64,000 nucleotides of DNA from Nocardia vinacea NBRC 16497 (lineage in GTDB: Bacteria; Actinomycetota; Actinomycetes; Mycobacteriales; Mycobacteriaceae). The position numbers and the translations under genes are program-made. Below, piece by piece: positions 8,581 to 16,282 of this stretch; within the stretch, counting starts at the first letter, position 1, and each line of letters opens with the position of its first letter. The notes below the pieces were generated by a model. It saw only the letters and a list, made by a program, of their open reading frames with translations, had not been told where the DNA came from and made no database searches. The stretch is taken from NCBI RefSeq assembly GCF_000308835.1, contig NZ_BAGN01000182.1, forward strand, positions 1-64,000, written 5' to 3'.

Positions 8581-9062
8581 CTAGCCGCCTACGCCCGGCG
8601 ACGGGAGATCCGCCGGATTGAGTAAGGCGGCCCAGTAGTCCTCGCGTACCGCGTCCCACAGGTCGCCATGCTCGGAAAGCAGCTCGCGGGCGTCGACCAA
8701 ATCCGGGTATGTGTCGAACATGATCGTTCCGGGCTGCGCGTCGGGCGGCTTGGTCAGCGATGGCGGGCGGTAGGCGGTGAATGCTTCGGTGGTGAGCTGC
8801 ACGCGCAGTATGCGGGCAGCGCGGTTGACGAGCTGCCACACTGCGAGCTTCCCGGGTATCGCGTTGGTGTGCAATGGATTTCGGTTAACCGCGCCTCCTC
8901 GAGCCGTTCTGTATCGGCCCACTCGTAGCCTTCGAGGTAACGCTCCATCAGTTCGATCCGTGAAAGGCGCACAGCCGCGTGCAACGTGCAGTCGGCGAGG
9001 TTGACGCCGACCCTGCACATCAACGGCCCGAGCCAAGAGCCAAGGGCAACAACGACATTCAC
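8581..9062 (-). pseudogene. frameshifted small operon protein, function unknown
   Basis: The GTG at 9062 overlaps the TGA of the upstream gene (GTGA), and the first frame reads as coding: VNVVVALGSWLGPLM, then a helix ending EEARLTEIHCTPTR. After that the reading continues sensibly only in another frame (GKLAVWQLVNRAARILRVQ..., ending GVGG at 8581). The switch point is the CCCGGG at 8851-8856; restoring one G there gives a continuous protein of about 160 residues (…TRYPGKLAVWQL…). It is either a real one-base deletion or a sequencing error in a homopolymer. No family recognised; it ends 3 nt before the next start, so the operon layout is intact. Confidence 0.6.
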
Positions 9063-9544
9063 CCATGAGCGGCCCGCCGTTGCGCGGGTGGACGCTGACC
9101 TGAGCGTGTCCGTATCGCGTCGACCACGACCAGACCAGACGGGCGGAACGTGCACCGGGGCGGTTCGACCCAGCGCCGGAACATCCCGCCGCGATCCGTT
9201 GGGGATGGCAATGCGATGGTTCCTCCGGCGCGCACCACCGAGACGTTGAGCCGGAACATTTCTGCGAACAGGCTGTCGTCGTCGGGGAGATCTGGCCTCA
9301 CAAGGTAGGTCCAACGACCGGAGCGCGGATGCGACAGGATCGGGCCGATATCTGCCTGTCGGCGCTGCATGTCGACCTTGACCGCCTGACCGAGTGGGGC
9401 GGGCATCATCAGTGCAAGCACATATTCGGCGTTCATGACGATGCGTCCGAGGTGGGGCGGGTCGATATTCGCGGGAAGATCGCACACGCGCCGGTAGTAG
9501 GTGCAGCGTGATACGGGCGTGTCGCCAAATGCTATGTGGTCCAT
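9059..9544 (-). CDS. operon protein of unknown function
   Basis: 161 residues starting MDHIAFGDTPVSRCTYYRRV; the ATG at 9544 follows an AGAGGTC-type ribosome site. The sequence is well mixed and codon use is normal, so it is a real gene. It contains an amphipathic stretch VMNAEYVLALMMPAPLG, then WTYLVRPDLPDDDSLFAEMFRLNVSVV, and ends in a basic tail. I recognise no domain. Its stop overlaps the next start (GTGA), showing translational coupling. The preceding 55-residue gene ends 5 nt upstream. Confidence 0.6.
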   Translation of the reverse strand: MDHIAFGDTPVSRCTYYRRVCDLPANIDPPHLGRIVMNAEYVLALMMPAPLGQAVKVDMQRRQADIGPILSHPRSGRWTYLVRPDLPDDDSLFAEMFRLNVSVVRAGGTIALPSPTDRGGMFRRWVEPPRCTFRPSGLVVVDAIRTRSGQRPPAQRRAAHG

Positions 9545-9548
9545 CGGA

Positions 9549-9716
9549 TTAGACCTCTTGGTCGCGGTGGTCTGTGCGGCTCTGCTCGGTCGTATCCCAC
9601 TCGCGTAGGGCGTCTGCGAAGCGCTCGACCACATCGGCGGGAAAGTCGACGGCGACGGCGACGGGCGGACCAATGAGCGGTATCCGGCGCGGTAGTTGTC
9701 GTTCTGGGTTGAGCAT
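9549..9716 (-). CDS. 55-residue first protein of the minus-strand operon
   Basis: Short frame starting MLNPERQLPRRIPLIGPPV and ending DHRDQEV. AAAGGGG stands 6-7 nt before the ATG, and the TAA is 4 nt before the next gene, so the position and spacing are those of a genuine leader gene. Central hydrophobic run GPPVAVAVDFPADVVERFADALREW. No family recognised. It faces the XRE regulator across a 286-bp divergent region (9717-10002) that should hold both promoters. Confidence 0.55.
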   Translation of the reverse strand: MLNPERQLPRRIPLIGPPVAVAVDFPADVVERFADALREWDTTEQSRTDHRDQEV

Positions 9717-10002
9717 GGTGCCCCTTTCGCGTTCGCTCCCTGCGCAATTCGATTCATGAGCACCCGACGCCGGATGCTTTCGCCAAGGCCAAACGATGCT
9801 GCTGGGCTTGATGCCGGGACGTGGGTCCGGCGTCGCCCGGTGTCGAGTGCTCTGTCAGACTCCGCCCTGACGCGACCGCTTGGGAACGCCGGGAATAGGG
9901 AGGTCTGGGGGAGGTTCGAGGGAGGGCGCACCCGTTCGGCGGCTATCGCGCCATCTAGGTGAAATGATTTGAGGAAGTTGCCGAACGAGGGGAGGGCGGG
10001 CG

Positions 10003-11388
10003 GTGTCCGAACCGAATCACCAGCTGAGCGCCGCGCGGACTCGGATCCGCTCCGCGACGACCGGGCACGCGCTGACGCGGGCCGAACTCGCGGACGCGGT
10101 GAACGCGTGGGTGTATCGGCAGACCGGACGGGTGGTCCAGCTGTCCGGCAATTACGTGGGCAAGCTCGAACGCGGTGTCTTCCGCTGGCCGAACGCCGAT
10201 TTCCGGGCAGGGCTGCGGGCAGTGCTCGGTGTCGCGACGGATGCCGAACTCGGTTTTCGGCCCGCCGAGCGCGGTAGCGATGTGGTTAGCATGGGGGCAT
10301 CTACGAATGACCCGCCGATGTTCCTGCCGAGCGCAGGGAAAGAGGTAGATGACGTGCTCCGCCGGACCTTCCTGCTCAGCGCGTCAGCAGCTGGCGTAGG
10401 CGCAGTGCTCGGCTTGGAATCAGCGCGCCATGGACTCAACCGCGCGATGTCGGATGGGGTGTCGGTCGATCTCGACGACTGGCGTGAGGTGGTACGGGAA
10501 TACGGATCCGCGTACGTCACGCACACTGCGGACGAACTGCACGAAATGCTGTTGGTAGATGTGCTGGGCCTGCAGATGGCGCTGAGTCTGTCATCGGGCG
10601 ACGGGGCGAGACTCGAGCTGTACAAAATCGGCGCGTTGCTGAGCCAGTACATGGCGCAAGCGATCGGTGACCGTGGACAGCGGCGTGAGGCTATGCGCTG
10701 GTGGCGTACCGCCCGCAAGGCAGCTGACCTTTCGGGAGATCTGCACGCGATGGCATACATCCGGGGTCGTAAGGCAATCCGCGCCATCTATGACGGTGAG
10801 TCCCCGCACGTCATCATCGAGAACATTGCAGAAGCCGACCATCTCATTGCCAACGGCCCGATTATCGGGCGTCCGAGCCTGCTCGCTGCTCGCGCGCAGT
10901 CACACGCCCTCCTCGGCAACGCCGACGATGCCGAGGTGTCGTTGACTGCACTACGAGAGACGTTCGCCGCGTTGCCTTCCGCGGTAACCAGCGATCACGG
11001 CTGGCACTGCTGGGCTTACCCTGAGGAACGAGTCAGGTTCGCGGAAAGCTTCGTGTACTCCCATCTCGGTGAGACCGAAAAGGCCGAGAAAGCGCAGTCA
11101 GCAGCGCTTGCCCTATACCCGCCGAATAGTCGTCGTGGACCCGTGCAGATCGAGTTACAGCGCGCGCTGTGCCTGGTGCGTAGCGGCGACCCGTGCGGGG
11201 GAACCGCCTACGCGACAACAACTTTGGATGACCTTCCGACCGAGCACCGTACTCGCTTCGTTATGGGCTTGGGGGAACAGGTGCTTGCCGCAGTGCCGCC
11301 TGATCAACGGCGCACACCGACAGCCCGCGAGCTGCATGAACTCCTGCGCGACGATGCCTTCGGTGCACAGCGGGCGATCGAACAATGA
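10003..11388 (+). CDS. XRE-family transcriptional regulator with C-terminal TPR-like domain
   Basis: 461 residues from a GTG start preceded by GGGGAGGGC. The N-terminal 90 residues are a helix-turn-helix domain (LTRAELADAVNAWVYRQTG...LSGNYVGKLERGVFRWP) of the type common in actinobacterial XRE regulators. The remaining 350 residues are helical and TPR-like, with the repeat feel of LLAARAQSHALLGNADDAEVSL and YSHLGETEKAEKAQSAALALYP. It is divergent from the minus-strand operon and is its likely regulator. The downstream GNAT gene overlaps it by 4 bp (ATGA). The TPR region may sense a peptide, as in quorum-type regulators, but this is inference. Confidence 0.75.
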   Translation: MSEPNHQLSAARTRIRSATTGHALTRAELADAVNAWVYRQTGRVVQLSGNYVGKLERGVFRWPNADFRAGLRAVLGVATDAELGFRPAERGSDVVSMGASTNDPPMFLPSAGKEVDDVLRRTFLLSASAAGVGAVLGLESARHGLNRAMSDGVSVDLDDWREVVREYGSAYVTHTADELHEMLLVDVLGLQMALSLSSGDGARLELYKIGALLSQYMAQAIGDRGQRREAMRWWRTARKAADLSGDLHAMAYIRGRKAIRAIYDGESPHVIIENIAEADHLIANGPIIGRPSLLAARAQSHALLGNADDAEVSLTALRETFAALPSAVTSDHGWHCWAYPEERVRFAESFVYSHLGETEKAEKAQSAALALYPPNSRRGPVQIELQRALCLVRSGDPCGGTAYATTTLDDLPTEHRTRFVMGLGEQVLAAVPPDQRRTPTARELHELLRDDAFGAQRAIEQ

Positions 11389-11939
11389 AGGCCGACGCCG
11401 ATAACAGCCCGTTGAGTACCGAACGCCACGATGCCGCCGCGACGCTCGGGCTGGCTGACGAACTCAAGGCGGTGTATCTCGCCTCGCATCGCGAGCAGCA
11501 AGCCGACCCGTGGTACAGCCCCGCGAGGTTCTGGGAGCGGTTGGAAGAACTGTACGCACCAATCCCGAGTTTCGAGCTTGTCACCGGACGAGTTGGCGGC
11601 CGGATGGTCGGTTACGCATTCGGGACCCGGTACGGCCGACCGCAAGCGGTATGGGACAAGGCAGTTCGCATTTACCCCGAGCTTGCGGTTGAAACGTCTG
11701 GCCTGGTGTATATCTTCCGCGAGTTTGCCGTTCACCCCGACTATCAGGGACACGGATATGCACGAATCATCCACGATGCGTTGCTATCCGGACACCCTGA
11801 GCCGTTGGCCTATCTACTCGTCCGGGTCGGCAATCCAGCTAAAGCCGCTTACGAGTCCTGGGGTTGGCGAGTGATCGGGCAAGACCAGCCGTTTCCCGAT
11901 TCGCCGGTGATGGACGAGATGGCCAAGCTGATGCGGTGA
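11385..11939 (+). CDS. GNAT-family acetyltransferase
   Basis: 184 residues. GNAT motif A is visible as FAVHPDYQGHGYARIIHDALL (Q-G-H-G-x-A, acetyl-CoA pyrophosphate loop) near residues 112-132, followed by the motif B-like YLLVRVGNPAKAAYESWGWRVIG. Acceptor substrate unknown; small molecules, peptides and protein N-termini are all possible. Its start overlaps the regulator stop by 4 bp, so the pair is translationally coupled and should be produced together. In the element context it could modify or detoxify the product of the divergent operon, but the sequence does not show this. Confidence 0.8.
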   Translation: MKADADNSPLSTERHDAAATLGLADELKAVYLASHREQQADPWYSPARFWERLEELYAPIPSFELVTGRVGGRMVGYAFGTRYGRPQAVWDKAVRIYPELAVETSGLVYIFREFAVHPDYQGHGYARIIHDALLSGHPEPLAYLLVRVGNPAKAAYESWGWRVIGQDQPFPDSPVMDEMAKLMR

Positions 11940-12079
11940 TCGCGCACTGTCGTTTGCCACCCCCGTTGTGGGACCACCACGTTGCCAGTTGTGGGACACC
12001 GACGGCAGTACAGAAGTGGAACAGGTTATCGCGCAATCGATTGGCGAACGCTGCGTTCTCGAACGACCGACATGAGGCA

Positions 12080-12985
12080 CTACGGTGCGTTTTGTCTTCC
12101 CGGTCGGTTTGTTCCGAAGCGGGCGAGATAGTGCCAGACTTTCTTCAATGACTGGGGATCGTATTCGCGTGACTGCGCGGCCTTGCCGAGGAGGTACGCG
12201 TCCAGTACGCCGTTCACCGCGATCGAAATACCCAGGTCTACGTATTGAACCCCGCGATACCCGGGGTACCGGAGCAGACAATCGACGCTGAGGTGAAATC
12301 CGTTGTGCCACTCGACAGCACACGGAAGCCTCCGTGCGGCGGCCTCGATGCTGGTTCCATGGTGGCTGGGATCGAGCACGATCGCCTCGACATCCCGATC
12401 GAGCCGGACGGGCCCGTGGATGTGCGCCTCGATGTAGGTATCGAGCATGTCAGTGTCGGCGTCTGCCTCGGCCAGTGCGATAAGACTCATACGTGATGTC
12501 ACGCCGAAATTCGATGGGTTCAGATGGCTGTCGGGGTAGCAGAATGTCGCGCGGTCCAACACTGCCGCGGTCAATCGCAAATGTGCTGATCCGAACCGCG
12601 GCGCGGCGCCGAATGGCAAGTTTCGGAAGTTCAGCGCACCGTAGACCGGGCGATGTTCGACTGGTGCTTGGTCATAGGCACCGCCAAACATCCGGCTCTC
12701 CCACTGCCAACGGTCGCCACCGGGATACGCGGTCAGGCCGCCGTTGCTAGTTCCCGTGACGAATTGCGAGCGGTAAAACCCATCATCGACCAGGGCTTCA
12801 ATAATGAGCCGGTCCCCGACCAGCCAATCGGGATGAAAGTTCACTGTCACCGGTACCGAGGAGTCCAACGAGCGCCCCTGAGACTGTGTGGCGACATACT
12901 CCACGGCCCGCGTTGCGCTTACGAAAGAGCGGTCACCATACACATGCACAGTCTGCTCGAGGATCGGATGTACGCAACTCGACAT
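12080..12985 (-). CDS. DUF3626-family protein
   Basis: About 301 residues from the ATG at 12985 (MSSCVHPILEQTVHVYGDRS); the frame extends to 13219, but those extra 78 residues are Pro/Arg/Ser-rich and look non-coding. The VTVNFHPDWLV segment near residue 47, the GGLTAYPGGDRWQWESRMFGGAYD segment and SAHLRLTAAVLDRATFCYPDSH are the features that recall DUF3626. The family's function is unknown; its conserved HPD and SH residues suggest an enzyme. It is convergent with the GNAT gene and lies alone between cargo and the transfer genes. No strong ribosome site was found, so the start is tentative. Confidence 0.6.
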   Translation of the reverse strand: MSSCVHPILEQTVHVYGDRSFVSATRAVEYVATQSQGRSLDSSVPVTVNFHPDWLVGDRLIIEALVDDGFYRSQFVTGTSNGGLTAYPGGDRWQWESRMFGGAYDQAPVEHRPVYGALNFRNLPFGAAPRFGSAHLRLTAAVLDRATFCYPDSHLNPSNFGVTSRMSLIALAEADADTDMLDTYIEAHIHGPVRLDRDVEAIVLDPSHHGTSIEAAARRLPCAVEWHNGFHLSVDCLLRYPGYRGVQYVDLGISIAVNGVLDAYLLGKAAQSREYDPQSLKKVWHYLARFGTNRPGRQNAP

Positions 12986-13903
12986 GTCCGAGCGTTCAGC
13001 TGTCGTCGCCAGGATCGGTCCGCACAACGGATCTGGATCATGTTCTCTCAGTGGATCACCTGCAGTCGGTGTCCCACGACTGGTGGCACGACCGGCGCAA
13101 ATTCGATGTGGGGCCTTGCTTTCGGTCGCAAGATCAGGATCATGGAGGTTGGGAGAATCAGCAGACGGCGTGGGCACGAGACGAAAGGATGGAACGGATC
13201 GTGCCGCTGTCGCATGCATTTTGGAACGGCAGTGATCACCTGTGCGTAGGTGGTCCCGGTTCGTCGTGGCGTGAGAGTTTCCGTGTCGCTGAGGGATTCG
13301 CGATACGTAATCGCGGCTGGGCCGCGAACTCTATTGCCTTACTTGATATTTCATCATTGTGCACGCATCGGGCGGTAGTTAGGCCGCCCTAATGGACAAT
13401 AACGTTGTCACTTGGGGCTCTGGACATTGAGGGGTCGCTGTGGTGACGATGGAATGTTGATCAATGAGAGGCAGGTGAAGAGTATTCGATGATGTGAGCA
13501 TCGGCTGAGCCGAACGGTTTTCGTGCTGTCCCCCCGCGCCAACGAGGGGACAGCGTGAACGAAACACACTCCTAGAAGGCATACGGGTAGTAGCCCAGCC
13601 TTTCGGAGTCCCCATTTCATCCAGTGCAGAAACGGCGGTCTCTGCTGTGTTCAGAGTAGTGCATTCCCGCGTGTTGGAACACCGATCATCGGGTTCTTGC
13701 GGCGAATTCGCAACAACCTGGGGCTGTGTTCGGCCGATCGGTGGCCGTGGTGCGCGGGGGTGTGTCGGCGGTCGTGACCCGCCTGTTTCCGCTGCTCACC
13801 GCATGTGTGAGCCCTCCCATCAGCGGTTGCGGTGTGCGACCGCGTCCAGGCTGCCGCCGTGGTGCGGGGCCAACTCGAGAATCCGATTTATCACAGATGA
13901 AAG
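12986..13903. other. 918-bp region without a supportable gene, between cargo and transfer module
   Basis: Several ORFs occur on both strands but none shows family features. A hairpin with 9-bp perfect arms (GCTGTCCCC / GGGGACAGC) is at 13525-13554. Another (CGCGGC/GCCGCG) is near 13313-13328. The location, ahead of the replication/transfer genes, is where control functions or a transfer origin may lie in such elements, but I see no diagnostic sequence. Confidence 0.4.
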
Positions 13904-14368
13904 GTGGCCGTCGTGGCCAACGACAACAAGTCCGACATTCGCAGAAACTTTCGATACGCCGTGGAGTTCACGGAGTTCTTCGCTGCTGGGCTGTATCAGA
14001 TCGGGGATGTCCGCCCCGATCTGGAATACACGGGCAACCCGGACCGTCCGGGACCGCAGAAGCGGGACGAACACACGGGGCAGCTGGTGTGGAAGATTCC
14101 GGTCACCGACCCGAATGAACCCAACCCTCGCCGCGCCAGCTACGAGGTTCTGCTGTTGTCGGATACAGAACCCGAACCCACCACCCAAGAGATCGCGCCG
14201 GGTATGCGGCCGATCGCGTTGGCGGGGTTGACTGTTCAGCCGCGTGTGGGTGGGCAGAACGAGTTCAAATATCTGACCTACACCGTGCGGGCGAGCGGGT
14301 ATGCGACCCCGCCGGGGTCCGGTAATCGGTCGGCGGGTGGATCGGGTGCGGGTAAGTCCCCGGCCTGA
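13904..14368 (+). CDS. AICE accessory protein, function unknown
   Basis: 154 residues as the longest form (GTG 13904). The GTG at 13913 may be the true start, since AAAGG stands 8 nt before it. Conserved-looking parts are RRNFRYAVEFTEFFAAGLYQIGD, LVWKIPVTDPNEPNPRRASYEVLLL and FKYLTYTVRASG. The C-terminal 20 residues are Gly/Ser/Pro-rich. Genes at this position just upstream of the FtsK-like translocase are standard in AICEs, where they have been linked to activation of replication and excision. I cannot confirm that role from sequence. The translocase begins 144 bp downstream. Confidence 0.65.
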   Translation: MAVVANDNKSDIRRNFRYAVEFTEFFAAGLYQIGDVRPDLEYTGNPDRPGPQKRDEHTGQLVWKIPVTDPNEPNPRRASYEVLLLSDTEPEPTTQEIAPGMRPIALAGLTVQPRVGGQNEFKYLTYTVRASGYATPPGSGNRSAGGSGAGKSPA

Positions 14369-14511
14369 CCCTGATCGCTGACCGCTGTTTCTCGTGTGGC
14401 GGGTCGGCTCGCCGCGATGGAAGCCGACCCGCCCTAACCCCACCTACGAGCCGTATGAGGCTGTGGGGCAACAACATTCGATAATGCCAACCGAAAGAGG
14501 TTGATAGGCAA

Positions 14512-15951
14512 ATGGTTCGTTCCGCAGAGTATGAGAAGCCCCCGGCGCGTCCGCCGACGATCATGGATGATCTCGGGCAAGGGCTGATGTATCTGCTCGA
14601 GGCGCTGATGCTGGTGCTGGCGCATCTGTTGTGGTGGGCAGCGTTGTTCCCGATGATCTCGCTACCGCTCGTGGCGACGGGCGCGACGGCATGGTGGCTG
14701 GGCTGGCTGTTCGGTGCCGGTGTCGCCGCGCTATCGGTCGCCTCGTGGGTGATCTGGTGGGCCTGGTGGCCTGTCTCGTGGCGGCGGTGGGTATGGGGTC
14801 GGATGACCTCGCGCTATCTGTCGTGGAAGCGCTACAGGCGGCGCTGGAAGACACTGACCGCGATCCACGGGTTGACCAAGATTCTCGACAACGGGGTCCA
14901 GACTCCCGCATTGGTGAAGATCACCATCGGCGATACCGCCGATGAACTGCTGGTCAAGCTGGTGGGCGGTCAAACGGTGCAGACGTGGGCCAAGCAGTCT
15001 GATGCGTTGCGCCACGCCTTCGGTGTGGTCGGGGTCCGGGTCCGCAACGCCGAATCGGGGTTCGTGCGCCTTCAGGTCATCCACACCGATCGGTTGATCG
15101 ATCCCATCCCGCTGCCTCGGGTGGCACCGAAAACCGTTGACCTGGAAGCGCTCACGATCGGGCTGACCGAACTCGGGGAACCGTGGCGGATTCGTCTGCT
15201 CGGCAATCAAGTCCTCGTCGCCGGAAAGATGGGCTCGGGCAAAGGGTCGGTGGTGTGGTCGTTGATCGCCGCACTCGGCCCAGCGATCCGGGACGGAAGC
15301 GTGGTGCTGTGGCTGGTTGATCCCAAGGGAGGCATGGAGTACGGGGCAGCTCGGCAGTGGTTCGCACGCTTCGCCTACGACAACGGTCCCATGGCGCTCG
15401 AGCTGTTGCGTGACGCTGCGGCGTTGGTGCAGTCCCGGGGCGTGCTCTACATGCCCAAGGCCGAACGCAAGATCACCCCAACCGTGGCCGAACCCCTGGT
15501 CGTGGTGATCATCGATGAGGCCGCGAGCCTGACCGCCTACTACAGCGACCGCAAGATCAAAGACGAGATCACACGGTTGATGGGCATCGTGCTCACGCAA
15601 TCCCGGGCGGTGGCAGTGCCGATGGTCGGAGCCCTACAAGACCCATCCAAAGACGTGCTCGAACTCCGGCAGCTCTACCCCTACCGGATCGGTTTGCGAA
15701 TGAGCGAGCCGACACAACCGAACATGCTGTTCGGCCAGAGTGGGCGGGACCGGGGCGCGCTGTGCGATGAGATACCGGAAACCACTCCGGGGGTGGCCTA
15801 TGTCGAGCACGAGACATCGGTGGAAATCACCAGGGTTCGAGCCTATTGGGTGACCGATGACGATATCGAGTGGATCATGCGCGCCTATCCACCACTGCCA
15901 CGCCACCCCGACGGCACACCCCGACTCGACGACAATCCCGAGCAGCAATGA
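14512..15951 (+). CDS. FtsK/SpoIIIE-type conjugal DNA translocase (TraB/TraSA-like)
   Basis: 479 residues. Two or three membrane segments lie at about residues 28-88 (MYLLEALMLVLAHLLWWAAL, WLGWLFGAGVAALSVASWVI). The cytoplasmic part carries Walker A AGKMGSGKGS near residue 236, VLWLVDPKGGMEY near 265, and Walker B LVVVIIDEAASL near 329. In AICEs this hexameric ATPase alone moves double-stranded DNA between mycelial cells. The C-terminal ~40 residues are short and lack an obvious winged-helix gamma domain. It sits between the accessory gene and the replication initiator on the same strand, in the usual order. All ATPase motifs look intact. Confidence 0.85.
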   Translation: MVRSAEYEKPPARPPTIMDDLGQGLMYLLEALMLVLAHLLWWAALFPMISLPLVATGATAWWLGWLFGAGVAALSVASWVIWWAWWPVSWRRWVWGRMTSRYLSWKRYRRRWKTLTAIHGLTKILDNGVQTPALVKITIGDTADELLVKLVGGQTVQTWAKQSDALRHAFGVVGVRVRNAESGFVRLQVIHTDRLIDPIPLPRVAPKTVDLEALTIGLTELGEPWRIRLLGNQVLVAGKMGSGKGSVVWSLIAALGPAIRDGSVVLWLVDPKGGMEYGAARQWFARFAYDNGPMALELLRDAAALVQSRGVLYMPKAERKITPTVAEPLVVVIIDEAASLTAYYSDRKIKDEITRLMGIVLTQSRAVAVPMVGALQDPSKDVLELRQLYPYRIGLRMSEPTQPNMLFGQSGRDRGALCDEIPETTPGVAYVEHETSVEITRVRAYWVTDDDIEWIMRAYPPLPRHPDGTPRLDDNPEQQ

Positions 15952-16282
15952 ACACTCAGACTCTCCCATAGGCGATCAACACCCCGGTGATCGGGGAAAC
16001 ACCACATCCCGACAAGATAGGTAGCCTGGAATAAGCCGCGCCGGGCAACAGCACGAAACACCCTCTGCGAGCGGCATTCTCATTCAGCGCGGGTAGCGCA
16101 TCCTCAATCTTTCGATACAGCGCGGGTAGCGCCCAGTGGCAGCCGAACCGGCGGGGTCACGTAATTTCTGAAACCTGTTCCGGCAGTTGAATTTCGTTCA
16201 CGACACGGCACCGAGCCGAATTCCGCTCGGTCGGTGTTTCTCGGTCTGGTGCCGCGTCTTCGACTACGGAACAGGTGATCTC
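15952..16282. other. 331-bp leader of the replication gene with iteron-like repeats
   Basis: No gene. The 15-base word CAGCGCGGGTAGCGC occurs twice in direct orientation at 16085-16099 and 16118-16132, 33 bp apart (about three helical turns). A small hairpin, CCCCGGTGATCGGGG, is near 15983-15997. Repeats directly before a rolling-circle initiator are candidates for initiator binding or for the double-strand origin. This is a positional inference. Confidence 0.45.
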
